NCBI GenBank assembly: GCA_030426665.1
Contig: JAUHYD010000011.1
Location: forward strand, 1-64,000
Length of the DNA stretch: 64,000 nt
Direction: 5' to 3'
From: Bacteroidia bacterium
Lineage (GTDB): Bacteria > Bacteroidota > Bacteroidia > Chitinophagales > Chitinophagaceae
This document shows, piece by piece, positions 45,216-53,636 of this stretch (position 1 is its first letter; every line of letters starts with the position of its first letter). Below the pieces are notes generated by a model. That model was not told the DNA's origin. It searched no databases and worked only from the letters and a program-made list of their open reading frames with translations. Both the position numbers and the translations under genes were made by a program.

Positions 45216-47456
45216 CTATTTTACAGCGTATCGTACACCTAAGTACAACTCCCTACCCCTCGTCGGCCCCCATACCGATGACAGATCAAAGTACTGCCCG
45301 AAGGGATTATCCGCACTTATGATGGGTTTAGGTTGCCTGTAATTCGCTATATTTTCACAACCTGCATATACATCCCATCGCTTCCACCTAAAGGTTGCTT
45401 GCAAATTTAAAGTAAGATATGGTGTAGAATAAAGCGGTCTGCGATATTGCTCAGGGTTGGTGTGCGTATCCGGCAACTTCATCTTGTCAAACCAATGAGT
45501 ATTAACATCAAACTGCCAACGATCATTAAGTGTATGAAACGAAGCCGCTGCCATAGCCCGGTTAAACGGATTGAACGGCAAACGTACTTTCTCACCCGAT
45601 TCTATCCGGTACACATTCAGGTAATTGTATGCCGCCCTTAATTCCAACTGCCTAAAAAACTGAAAGGCAGCTTCTAACTGTAGCCCGTTAGAACGTGACA
45701 CACCTTCAAAGTTTCTGATAACCACTTTTGTAGGGTCTGCGTAATAATCCGGGAAGAATTGATTTGAAAATCGGGTACTGTAAAAATCCCCGCTCAAGGT
45801 CCCGGTAGTAGCACCAAACTCAAACCGATACTGATGACTTAGCCCCCAATTAAATGCTTGTTCAGGCTTTAGCGTTTCCGCAAAAACAGCATCGCGCGAA
45901 CTAACAAGAATATTTATCTGTTCGGCAAACAGGTTCACTTGCCGCCAGCCACTACCTGCCGACGCCCTCAAAGTATTGTGGTCATCAATATTGTACTTCA
46001 GCATACCACGCGGAGTGAAAAAAGCCCCCCATTTCTGATGCTTGTCTATCCGTGCCCCTGTAATCAACACAAACTTATCCTTATCCCAGTGGAAAGCATT
46101 TTCAGCAAATACACCAGGCACGCGTAAGTACGTGCGATAGTCACCCGCATACGTTTTATTCAGGTCATTTGTTATAAAGCCCACATGCTCATTAAGTTCC
46201 TGATACCGATAGCTGGCACCATACTTTAGCAAGTGTTTATCCTGCCATAGCCATTCATGTTGGAGGTTCAGGCTGAGCAGCTCCTGCTTTGCCGTATATT
46301 TAGTCGTACCAAACCATGACTTTTGATCGTGCTTTTGACCGGAAACAGAAAACACTAAAGCATGGTCGTCAGAAAAACGATAGGTCGATTTAGCATATGC
46401 TTCCGGCTGTGTAAATTGCACCGACTGACCATAGACAGTGGCACTACCTTTGTCGGTCGCATCGTTATAACCTATTTGCCCGCCGGTCCTCCTTTCGTCT
46501 GTTAACCGCAAACCAATCTGCGTAGAGAACCCACGTTTGTCCGGGGCGCCATACTGCCAGCGATTATACGCCATATACCTTGTCAATTGTGGCAAGTCAA
46601 GAAAACCATCATTATTGCCATCTATTTTACCAGCAGGCTGCACCGTGTGCAGGGCAAGCAGTGTGCGCCACTTCTTATTCTTACCCACCTTGGCAGCGAC
46701 ATTGGCATTCAACTGCTTCTCGCCAAAACTATTAATGTAGGCATTCAGAAAAAGTTTGTCAGCCATATCAGGGTCCCGGGTTACAATATTTATTTGCCCG
46801 CTGATACTTTCAAAGCCTTGAAGTACCGAAGTAGTTCCCTTTGCAACCATCACTTTATTAACCATGGTACCGGGATAAGTGCTGATACCATAAGTATAGC
46901 TACTCCCGAGTATCATCGGCAATCCATCAGTCAACACCTGATTATACACCCCCGAAAGTCCCAGAATGCGCAACTCTTTAGCATTGGTTACCACATTAGT
47001 TGTTTGTGGCTGTACCGACGCCTGCGTCCCGAAACACCCTGCCAAATCGCAACAGGCTGCTTTGGTAAGTTCTCGCTGGTTGATAACTTCAGTCTGTCCC
47101 ACTTCCAGCCGCGACATATATGCGCCACTTCTGTCTGTGACAGTTACTGCGTCCAATTCATTTGCATCACGTTCCAATAGAATGCTGACGTAAGTCTTGC
47201 CCTTTGCATCTACCGTATCAGACACATAGCCGATATTGGTGGCTATTATTCTTCTGTCAGTAATACCTTTTAGCGGCAAGTCAAAGACACCGTTTTCGTT
47301 CACTATCACAGCAATATTGGTCCCTATCCACCGAACCATACCGCCGGGCAATATTTCCTTATCGCCCTTATTCTTTCCAAAAAGTTTCCCCTTCACCGAC
47401 TGCGCATGTGTGTGGACAGATAGCAGCAGTAGGAAAAGCGCCATCACGCGCCTCAT
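45216..47456 (-). CDS. TonB-dependent outer-membrane receptor, probably metal-related
   Basis: 746 residues. Signal peptide 1-19, a short carboxypeptidase-like domain (~20-98), a plug (~100-230) and a 22-strand type barrel ending GRELYLGVRYAVK. The plug contains KAACCDLAGCFGT (Cys135, 136, 141), then VVTNAKELRILGLSGVYNQVL and DGLPMI. This Cys-bearing plug is typical of receptors found beside heavy-metal genes. It overlaps the upstream heavy-metal-associated-domain gene by 4 bp (ATGA), so translation is coupled, and that gene follows a Cys/His-rich secreted protein. Copper is the likeliest ligand by context, but this is inference. Confidence 0.92.
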   Translation of the reverse strand: MRRVMALFLLLLSVHTHAQSVKGKLFGKNKGDKEILPGGMVRWIGTNIAVIVNENGVFDLPLKGITDRRIIATNIGYVSDTVDAKGKTYVSILLERDANELDAVTVTDRSGAYMSRLEVGQTEVINQRELTKAACCDLAGCFGTQASVQPQTTNVVTNAKELRILGLSGVYNQVLTDGLPMILGSSYTYGISTYPGTMVNKVMVAKGTTSVLQGFESISGQINIVTRDPDMADKLFLNAYINSFGEKQLNANVAAKVGKNKKWRTLLALHTVQPAGKIDGNNDGFLDLPQLTRYMAYNRWQYGAPDKRGFSTQIGLRLTDERRTGGQIGYNDATDKGSATVYGQSVQFTQPEAYAKSTYRFSDDHALVFSVSGQKHDQKSWFGTTKYTAKQELLSLNLQHEWLWQDKHLLKYGASYRYQELNEHVGFITNDLNKTYAGDYRTYLRVPGVFAENAFHWDKDKFVLITGARIDKHQKWGAFFTPRGMLKYNIDDHNTLRASAGSGWRQVNLFAEQINILVSSRDAVFAETLKPEQAFNWGLSHQYRFEFGATTGTLSGDFYSTRFSNQFFPDYYADPTKVVIRNFEGVSRSNGLQLEAAFQFFRQLELRAAYNYLNVYRIESGEKVRLPFNPFNRAMAAASFHTLNDRWQFDVNTHWFDKMKLPDTHTNPEQYRRPLYSTPYLTLNLQATFRWKRWDVYAGCENIANYRQPKPIISADNPFGQYFDLSSVWGPTRGRELYLGVRYAVK

Positions 47457-47812
47457 GATTTCCTCTTTTTGGGTGAACGTATTTTACGCACTCGATAAGG
47501 ACGGTCATCTGGGTCATCACAACCCGGAGTAGCTTCGATTGCTTCCTCTATCTGCATTTGATTGACAACGTCGCTTTGAAACGTAATTGTAAACATAGAG
47601 GCCGAATGCACCCTGTCGGTATATGTTACGTCATATATACCATCCTTATTAAGGAGGTACTTTTTGATTGTGGGCATATCATTGTCGCAATGGATATTAC
47701 CTACTTTAATTATAGCTTTCTTAACTGCTTCACCTGTTTGTGCCTTCAGCGAACTACTGATTAAAAACACAAGCAATACGACTACTATCGCCGGAATTCT
47801 TTTGTTCATCAT
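47453..47812 (-). CDS. Secreted heavy-metal-associated (HMA-like) domain protein
   Basis: 119 residues: signal peptide 1-25 (...SSSLKAQ), then an HMA-type fold (~33-100: KKAIIKVGNIHCDNDMPTIKKYL, GIYDVTYTDR, SMFTITFQSD, QIEEAIEATPGC), then a basic tail. Classical HMA domains bind Cu(I) or other soft metals through MxCxxC. Here the loop reads NIHCDND, with a single Cys, and a second Cys occurs only in PGCDDPDD at the end. Binding, if any, must use another geometry. Its stop overlaps the receptor start. Confidence 0.85.
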   Translation of the reverse strand: MMNKRIPAIVVVLLVFLISSSLKAQTGEAVKKAIIKVGNIHCDNDMPTIKKYLLNKDGIYDVTYTDRVHSASMFTITFQSDVVNQMQIEEAIEATPGCDDPDDRPYRVRKIRSPKKRKS

Positions 47813-47950
47813 TATTGTTTTTGTTTGATATTAATAGACCTACAGACGTAGTAATTCTACATAGTCCGTAAAGATAAATTGTGCAAAGGCTGCACATTTT
47901 TTGGGCTCGCGAGTTGCACGCAAGTCACCACCAATCATGTAAATGGAATA

Positions 47951-48316
47951 TCAAACAGTACGGGGAGGCTGCCAGAAACTAAAAACGGGTTCGTCAGAAA
48001 CACTTTGAGGCTTGCTACCCCAATCAGGTTTCGATTTCTGTGTAAGCGGCAATACCTGAAAATTGTACGGCTCCGGAATGGTCACGCAAAAAGCACAACA
48101 AACACATATCTGAAACGGATTGCACCCACCGGCATTTTTCTTCTCATGATTATTGGTAGAACAATCTTTATGAACGTCACTATGCTCGTGGCTGCTACTA
48201 CTCTTTACGCAGCAGCTAACAGCTTCATGACAGATACCCTCACACTCAGACGCACATACAGGCTGAACCGATAGCGTAAGCATAAGTATTGATAGTATGA
48301 TGCTCAGAATTTTCAC
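47951..48316 (-). CDS. Cys/His-rich secreted protein of the metal locus
   Basis: Starting at GTG 48316 the product is 121 residues (MKILSIILSILMLTLSVQPVCA signal); an in-frame TTG at 48325 sits inside the -7 element and is unlikely. The mature part has many Cys and His (CEGICHEAVSCC, HEHSDVHKDCSTNNHEKK, GGCNPFQICVCCAFC), then a Pro/Ser-rich tail. Similar short proteins, annotated as unknown or DUF6660-like, occur beside metal TonB receptors in Bacteroidota. It could be a periplasmic metal buffer. A TATATTTG element (48330-48323) ends 6 nt before the GTG. Confidence 0.75.
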   Translation of the reverse strand: MKILSIILSILMLTLSVQPVCASECEGICHEAVSCCVKSSSSHEHSDVHKDCSTNNHEKKNAGGCNPFQICVCCAFCVTIPEPYNFQVLPLTQKSKPDWGSKPQSVSDEPVFSFWQPPRTV

Positions 48317-48528
48317 GTTTTGCAAATATACAACTTTCTAAAGCGCGACATATTGCTTTAGGGTATCGTTATGAATCAGACTGTCTTATGTGTCATCATA
48401 GTTGGGCTGATATGTCATAAGTTTAGGTTAATACAATTTCCGAAGGTCGGTTTCTGTCAATCTGTCACGGTATTCCGGTTTGGAATATAGATTGCACACG
48501 GTATTTCATAACAATAATTAATATTCAT

Positions 48529-50415
48529 ATGCAAGAAAAAGGCAGTATTTCGATTCACACGGAAAATATTTTTCCCATCATCAAAAAGTTTCTTTATTCA
48601 GACAATGAAATCTTTTTGCGCGAACTTGTGTCCAATGCTGTGGATGCCGTTCAAAAACTAAAACGTCTGTCATCTTTAGGTCAGTTTAAAGGAGAAATCG
48701 GAACACCTCAGGTTGAGGTTTCTTTCGATGCGGAAGCAAAAACCATTACCATTTCAGACAATGGTATAGGTATGACGGCCGAAGAAATAAAAAAGTATAT
48801 CAACCAGATAGCGTTTTCCGGCGCAGAAGAGTTTGTAGAGAAATTCAAGGACGCTAAAGATGCGCAAGAACTGATTGGTAAATTCGGACTTGGGTTCTAT
48901 TCCGCATTCATGGTGGCCGATCAGGTTGAAATTCAAACACTCAGCTATCAGGAAGGATCTGAAGCTGCGCGCTGGATTTGTGACGGAAGCACTGAGTTCG
49001 AAATAAGTGAGGGCAGCCGTACGGAAAGAGGAACAAGCATCATTCTTCATGTAAACAAAGATTCAGAGGAGTTTGTAGACAAGAATAGATTAGGCACCAT
49101 CCTCGAAAAGTATTGCCGCTTCCTACCTGTGCCTATATTGTTCGGAACTAAGTCTGAATATGTAGAAGACGGTGAGGACGAAGAAGGCAAACCAAAACAC
49201 AAAACTATTGAGGTTGACAACTTTATCAACAATACTTCTCCTATCTGGACAAAGTCGCCAACAGAACTAAAAGATGAAGACTATCTTAATTTCTACCGCG
49301 AGCTATACCCGATGGGCGAAGACCCGCTTTTCTGGATTCACCTGAACGTCGACTACCCTTTCACATTGACAGGTGTGTTGTATTTCCCGAAAATCAAGAA
49401 CGATTTCGATATGCAACGCAATAAGATTAAACTATTCTCACGTCAGGTATTTATCACAGACGAAGTGAAGGATATAGTGCCGGACTTCTTGATGCTGCTG
49501 CATGGCGTTATCGACTCTCCGGACATACCGCTGAATGTATCTCGTAGCTTCCTGCAGGCTGATAGCAATGTAAAAAAGATAAACAGCCACATCAGCAAGA
49601 AGGTTGCCGACAAATTGGCCGAGCTGTTCAAAGCAGACCGTAAAGTGTACGAACAGAAGTGGGCAGACATCGGACTTTTTGTGAAGTATGGTATGATCAG
49701 CGAAGAGAAATTCTACGACAGAGCAAAAGACTTTGCCCTGCTTACCAACACAAAAGACGAGCACTTTACCTTTAACGAATATTCCGAAAAGGTAAGCCCG
49801 GTACAAACAAACAAAGACGGAACAGTAATTTACCTCTATGCAACAGACCCGGCTAAGCAAGACTCCTTTGTGCAGAGTGCCAACCGCAAAGGGTACGATG
49901 TTCTGAAAATGGACACCCCAATCGACACACACTTTGTGCAGACTATTGAGCGTAAACTCGAAAAAACTGCCCTTAAGCGGGTAGATGCCGACGTAGTAGA
50001 AAAGCTGATAGAAAAAGACGAAAAAATAGAGTCTGTACTGAACGAAGAACAGACTACTAAAGTGAAGGAAATATTTGAGAAAGCTATCAGCAAGCCAAAC
50101 ATGACGGTAAAAGTTGAGGCTATGGGACCGGATGAGCTACCTGTATCAGTAACTATGGATGAGTTTATGCGTAGAATGAAAGATATGGCTGCCATGGGCG
50201 GCGGTGGAGGTATGAACTTCTATGGTGCCATGCCGGACAACTACAACGTCTCTATTAACAGCAACCACAAATTAGTGAGCAAAATACTTGATGCCAAAGA
50301 TGCAGAACAAGGCAAACTGGCAAAACAAGCCTTTGACCTGGCGATGCTGTCGCAAGGGTTGCTTACCGGTGCAGACCTTACAGAGTTTGTAAACAGAAGT
50401 GTAAGTCTGATATAA
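48529..50415 (+). CDS. htpG: HSP90-family molecular chaperone HtpG
   Basis: 628 residues, close to the bacterial Hsp90 norm. It is a cytosolic ATP-driven homodimer that remodels client proteins. The GHKL ATPase domain (~1-215) shows NEIFLRELVSNAVDAVQKLK, DNGIGMT and GKFGLGFYSAFMVAD; the catalytic Arg of the middle domain lies in PLNVSRSFLQ (~340). The dimerisation domain follows, with a Met/Gly-rich stretch (MAAMGGGGGMNFYG) near 555. Single gene with its own terminator. Confidence 0.97.
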   Translation: MQEKGSISIHTENIFPIIKKFLYSDNEIFLRELVSNAVDAVQKLKRLSSLGQFKGEIGTPQVEVSFDAEAKTITISDNGIGMTAEEIKKYINQIAFSGAEEFVEKFKDAKDAQELIGKFGLGFYSAFMVADQVEIQTLSYQEGSEAARWICDGSTEFEISEGSRTERGTSIILHVNKDSEEFVDKNRLGTILEKYCRFLPVPILFGTKSEYVEDGEDEEGKPKHKTIEVDNFINNTSPIWTKSPTELKDEDYLNFYRELYPMGEDPLFWIHLNVDYPFTLTGVLYFPKIKNDFDMQRNKIKLFSRQVFITDEVKDIVPDFLMLLHGVIDSPDIPLNVSRSFLQADSNVKKINSHISKKVADKLAELFKADRKVYEQKWADIGLFVKYGMISEEKFYDRAKDFALLTNTKDEHFTFNEYSEKVSPVQTNKDGTVIYLYATDPAKQDSFVQSANRKGYDVLKMDTPIDTHFVQTIERKLEKTALKRVDADVVEKLIEKDEKIESVLNEEQTTKVKEIFEKAISKPNMTVKVEAMGPDELPVSVTMDEFMRRMKDMAAMGGGGGMNFYGAMPDNYNVSINSNHKLVSKILDAKDAEQGKLAKQAFDLAMLSQGLLTGADLTEFVNRSVSLI

Positions 50416-50438
50416 AAGCAACAACAACAGGAATTACG

Positions 50439-50470
50439 AAGTGGCTGCCTCCAAAGGGCAGCCACTTTAC
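50439..50470 (+). terminator. Terminator of htpG
   Basis: A perfect 11-bp stem AAGTGGCTGCC (50439-50449) / GGCAGCCACTT (50457-50467), seven-base loop, 23 nt after the stop. Only a short T run follows. Confidence 0.75.
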
Positions 50471-50557
50471 TATTAGTAAGACAAAAAAGAGACATTGTGC
50501 TTACTATATCTTCCCGATAATTAACACGTTACGCATTTATACCGCCCATATTATTTT

Positions 50558-50589
50558 GCTATTATAGTATTTAACACTTCTATAATAGC
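50558..50589. promoter_or_regulatory. Inverted repeat upstream of the secretion operon (possible operator)
   Basis: GCTATTATAG (50558-50567) and CTATAATAGC (50580-50589) are perfect 10-bp inverted arms with a 12-bp spacer, 29 bp upstream of the -7 element. The 10-mer TATTATAGTA inside it recurs, inverted, upstream of the tetR gene at 55785-55794. Confidence 0.45.
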
Positions 50590-50617
50590 TTTACTATCAT
50601 TTTCGAAATATTTACTC

Positions 50618-50625
50618 TAAATTTG
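50618..50625 (+). promoter_or_regulatory. -7 element of the secretion operon
   Basis: TAAATTTG, exact TAnnTTTG, 18 nt before the ABC protein ATG. No TTG at the -33 spacing, which would suit an activated or otherwise regulated promoter. Confidence 0.4.
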
Positions 50626-50643
50626 TAAGAGAACTTATTAGAG

Positions 50644-52323
50644 ATGGCAAAAAGAAAAAGGCATACAATTGAAAAATTTCTGGACATACTTAAGTATGAA
50701 AAAACAGAAATTTCTTCCATATACTTTTACTCAATCCTGATAGGACTGGTACAACTTTCCCTGCCATTGGGAATTCAATCCATTATCAGTTTCGTACTTG
50801 GTGGCTCAATATCGACATCGCTGATTTTGTTGGTGGCAGTTGTAATTGTAGGTGTATTTGTCAGCGGTCTGTTGCAAGTGAACCAAATGAAAATAATTGA
50901 GAAGATACAACAACAATTATTTGTCAGATATGCTTTCCAATATACAAATATACTTCCGAACGTTGATGCTCGATTGCTAAGCAATAAGTATCTACCTGAA
51001 ATAGTAAACAGGTTTTTTGACACATTGCTCCTCCAGAAAAGTATCGCGAAAATACTGTTAGACATACCGGCAGCATCGATACAAATACTTTTCGGGCTTA
51101 TACTTCTTTCATTCTATCACCCTGTGTTTATATTTTTCGGGGTATTGCTACTCATTGTCCTTTACCTGATACTACGAGCTACGGGAAACAGGGGTTTACA
51201 GACGAGTATAAAAGAAAGCAACTTCAAGTATATGGTCGTTGCGCATTTGCAGGATCTGGCAAGAAGTGTGCTTACGTTCAAATATTCAAAAGACAAGAAA
51301 TACCCTACCAGGGTTACTGACGACCATGTGACGGGGTATATAAAGTCGAGAACTGCCCACTTCAGAGTGCTACTCTTTCAGTATTGGGCATTAATAGTTT
51401 TCAAAGTACTGATTGTGGCATCTATGCTTATTATAGGTGGATTCCTCCTTGTCAATCAAAAACTGAATATTGGCCAGTTTATTGCCGCTGAAATTGTGAT
51501 ATTGTCCATTATCAATTCGGTGGAGAAATTAATTATAGACCTTGACAAAGTATATGACGTATTGACATCTGTAGAAAAAATCTCCAAAGTACTGGAATTA
51601 CCAATCGAAGCTAATGGCAATATCGAGCTTACTGAAGGCAAAGAGGGTTTATCAATAGTAACTGAAAACCTTGGTCTCACATTCGAAAATGACACCAATG
51701 TAAACGAGAATAAAGTACTGACAAATATAGATTTGAATATTGAGAGCGGAAAGAAGATATGTATTATGGGAACCGATAGTTCCGGTCGCTCTTCATTAAT
51801 GAAATTATTGGGAAGTACCTATAACAGTTACACTGGGAAATTCTTAATAAATGATATTCCAACGCGTAATTACAAGGTAAGCTCTGTACGGGAAAAAGTG
51901 GGCATGCTTTTGAAAACACACGATATCTTCAAAGGGTCTATTTTAGACAACATCAGAGGCGGTAATGAACATATAACCCTGGAAACAATCAACAAAATGG
52001 CGACGATTGTCGGTTTGAAAAAATTCATAGAACACAACCCTGATGGTTTTGAGTTTCAAATAGACTCCTACGGTCAAAATATATATGCAGATGAAATCAA
52101 GAAAATACTGTTAGTCCGGGCATTGTCAAATGAACCAAGGCTACTGTTGTTGGAGGATCCGTTTACAGACATTAGCCACGAAGACGCGCTCCGGCTGTCT
52201 GATTATTTACTTATGAGCACAAATAGCACAGTTGTTGTGGCAACGGAAGACATAACGTTTGCAAAAAAATGTGACCGCGTCTATAAATTAGAAAATGGCA
52301 CTATTACACCCATCAATCTTTAA
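50644..52323 (+). CDS. ABC exporter-like protein with a degenerate ATPase domain
   Basis: 559 residues in the order of an export ABC half-transporter: six-helix membrane domain (~20-300) and nucleotide-binding domain (~335-559). No C39 peptidase domain. Every ATPase motif is altered. Walker A is GTDSSGRSS (376-384), with Arg382 for the invariant Lys. The Q-loop Gln is replaced near Lys424 (GMLLKTHDIF). The LSGGQ signature is unrecognisable around 476-484 (GQNIYADEI). Walker B ends LLLLEDP (Glu504-Asp505 reversed). The H-loop His is Glu535 (ATEDITF). The fold is otherwise well kept, so the gene is not a wreck. It is first of a three-gene operon with an HlyD adaptor (5 bp gap) and a TolC channel. 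Confidence 0.85.
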   Translation: MAKRKRHTIEKFLDILKYEKTEISSIYFYSILIGLVQLSLPLGIQSIISFVLGGSISTSLILLVAVVIVGVFVSGLLQVNQMKIIEKIQQQLFVRYAFQYTNILPNVDARLLSNKYLPEIVNRFFDTLLLQKSIAKILLDIPAASIQILFGLILLSFYHPVFIFFGVLLLIVLYLILRATGNRGLQTSIKESNFKYMVVAHLQDLARSVLTFKYSKDKKYPTRVTDDHVTGYIKSRTAHFRVLLFQYWALIVFKVLIVASMLIIGGFLLVNQKLNIGQFIAAEIVILSIINSVEKLIIDLDKVYDVLTSVEKISKVLELPIEANGNIELTEGKEGLSIVTENLGLTFENDTNVNENKVLTNIDLNIESGKKICIMGTDSSGRSSLMKLLGSTYNSYTGKFLINDIPTRNYKVSSVREKVGMLLKTHDIFKGSILDNIRGGNEHITLETINKMATIVGLKKFIEHNPDGFEFQIDSYGQNIYADEIKKILLVRALSNEPRLLLLEDPFTDISHEDALRLSDYLLMSTNSTVVVATEDITFAKKCDRVYKLENGTITPINL

Positions 52324-52328
52324 CGACA

Positions 52329-53636
52329 ATGGAAAGCATTAGAAAAACGATAGAGGAAAATACCGGGAATACAAACCATAAGGCGTTTAATGCTGTATAC
52401 ATGGTTGGCGAACGAAGCCGCGTAAGATACTGGCTATTAGGAACTTTTATTGCCTTAGTGATTATCCTGATGTTGCCATGGACGCAAAACATTCGGGCAC
52501 GTGGCATTGTGACAACACTGCGCCAGGAGCACAGGCCCCAAGAACTGAATTCAGTTATTGCGGGAAAAATAATAGAATGGAGAGTAAAAGAAGGTGATTA
52601 TGTAATGAAAGGCGATACTATTGCCAAATTGGCGGAGATAAAAGACAGCTATTTTGACCCCGAGCTAATTCAGCGAACGAAAGAACAAATTGATGCCAAA
52701 CAATCAGGCCTAAAGTCATACAAAAACAAGATTTCTGCTTCGGCTTCGCAAATTGATGCATTGCAACAGGCGCTTGACTTTAAAATTAACCAAATTAAGC
52801 TAAAGGTACTTAGTGACAGTATGGAGCTGGTTTCTGCAACAAATAGTTACGAAATAGCTCTACGGCAGTACGAACGTCAGCAAGTGATGCGCGACAGCGG
52901 GTTAGTGTCGCTGGTCCAGCTGGAAAAGCGCAATCAAAACTTTCAGGAAAAGCTTGCGAAGAAGATATCAGCAGAGATGAAATTCCGAAATACAAAAACT
53001 GAGCTATTTCAGATAAAACAAGAATACGCAGAAAAAATATTCAAGACAAGAGGAGAAATTGCAGAGTCACAAAGTAAGATTGCTAATAGCGAAGGGGAAA
53101 TATCAAAACTTAGCAACCAATATGCCAACTACGTAATCAGAAATGGTCTGTACTACCTTATTGCGCCGCAAAGCGGACAGATAACCCAAGCCACAAAATC
53201 GGGAATCAACGAAATGGTAAAGGAGGGAGAAAAAATTGTCGCGATAATACCCCAACAAGTAGAACAGGCAATAGAACTCTTCATTAGACCAGTAGACTTG
53301 CCACTACTCTCAAAAGGGCAAAAGGTACAATTCCTCTTCGACGGATACCCTGCTATTGTATTCAGTGGCTGGCCAAAGGCCTCTTACGGGCTGTTTAGTG
53401 GTACGGTTGTAGCCATCGAAAGCTCAATAAGCAAAAACGGAAAATTCAGAATACTGGTTGCGGAAGACGTTGCAAAAAAGCCCTGGCCCAAAACCCTAAT
53501 GATAGGAACAGGAGCACGAGGAATAGCATTATTAAAAGAAGTGCCTGTATGGTATGAACTATGGAGAAACATTAATGGTTTCCCCCCTGACTTTTATGAC
53601 GCGAAAGCTTCAACTGACGAGTATGAAAAAAAATAA
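52329..53636 (+). CDS. HlyD-family membrane-fusion (periplasmic adaptor) protein
   Basis: 435 residues. One transmembrane helix (~34-52, YWLLGTFIALVIILMLPW) anchors it to the inner membrane. Residues ~58-100 start the biotinyl-lipoyl-like domain (SVIAGKIIEWRVKEGDYVMKGDTIAKL), and a long alpha-hairpin coiled coil runs ~110-270. The second lipoyl half follows (IAPQSGQITQ, GINEMVKEGEKIVAIIP), then beta-barrel domains (ELFIRPVDLPLLSKGQKVQFLFDG). It bridges the ABC protein and the TolC channel. Its last 14 bp overlap the TolC start, so expression is coupled. Confidence 0.93.
   Translation: MESIRKTIEENTGNTNHKAFNAVYMVGERSRVRYWLLGTFIALVIILMLPWTQNIRARGIVTTLRQEHRPQELNSVIAGKIIEWRVKEGDYVMKGDTIAKLAEIKDSYFDPELIQRTKEQIDAKQSGLKSYKNKISASASQIDALQQALDFKINQIKLKVLSDSMELVSATNSYEIALRQYERQQVMRDSGLVSLVQLEKRNQNFQEKLAKKISAEMKFRNTKTELFQIKQEYAEKIFKTRGEIAESQSKIANSEGEISKLSNQYANYVIRNGLYYLIAPQSGQITQATKSGINEMVKEGEKIVAIIPQQVEQAIELFIRPVDLPLLSKGQKVQFLFDGYPAIVFSGWPKASYGLFSGTVVAIESSISKNGKFRILVAEDVAKKPWPKTLMIGTGARGIALLKEVPVWYELWRNINGFPPDFYDAKASTDEYEKK

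Noticed and set aside
49438-49932. 164-codon minus-strand open frame
   Set aside because: It lies wholly antisense to htpG, which has all family motifs; no independent signal or motif is seen in the antisense product.
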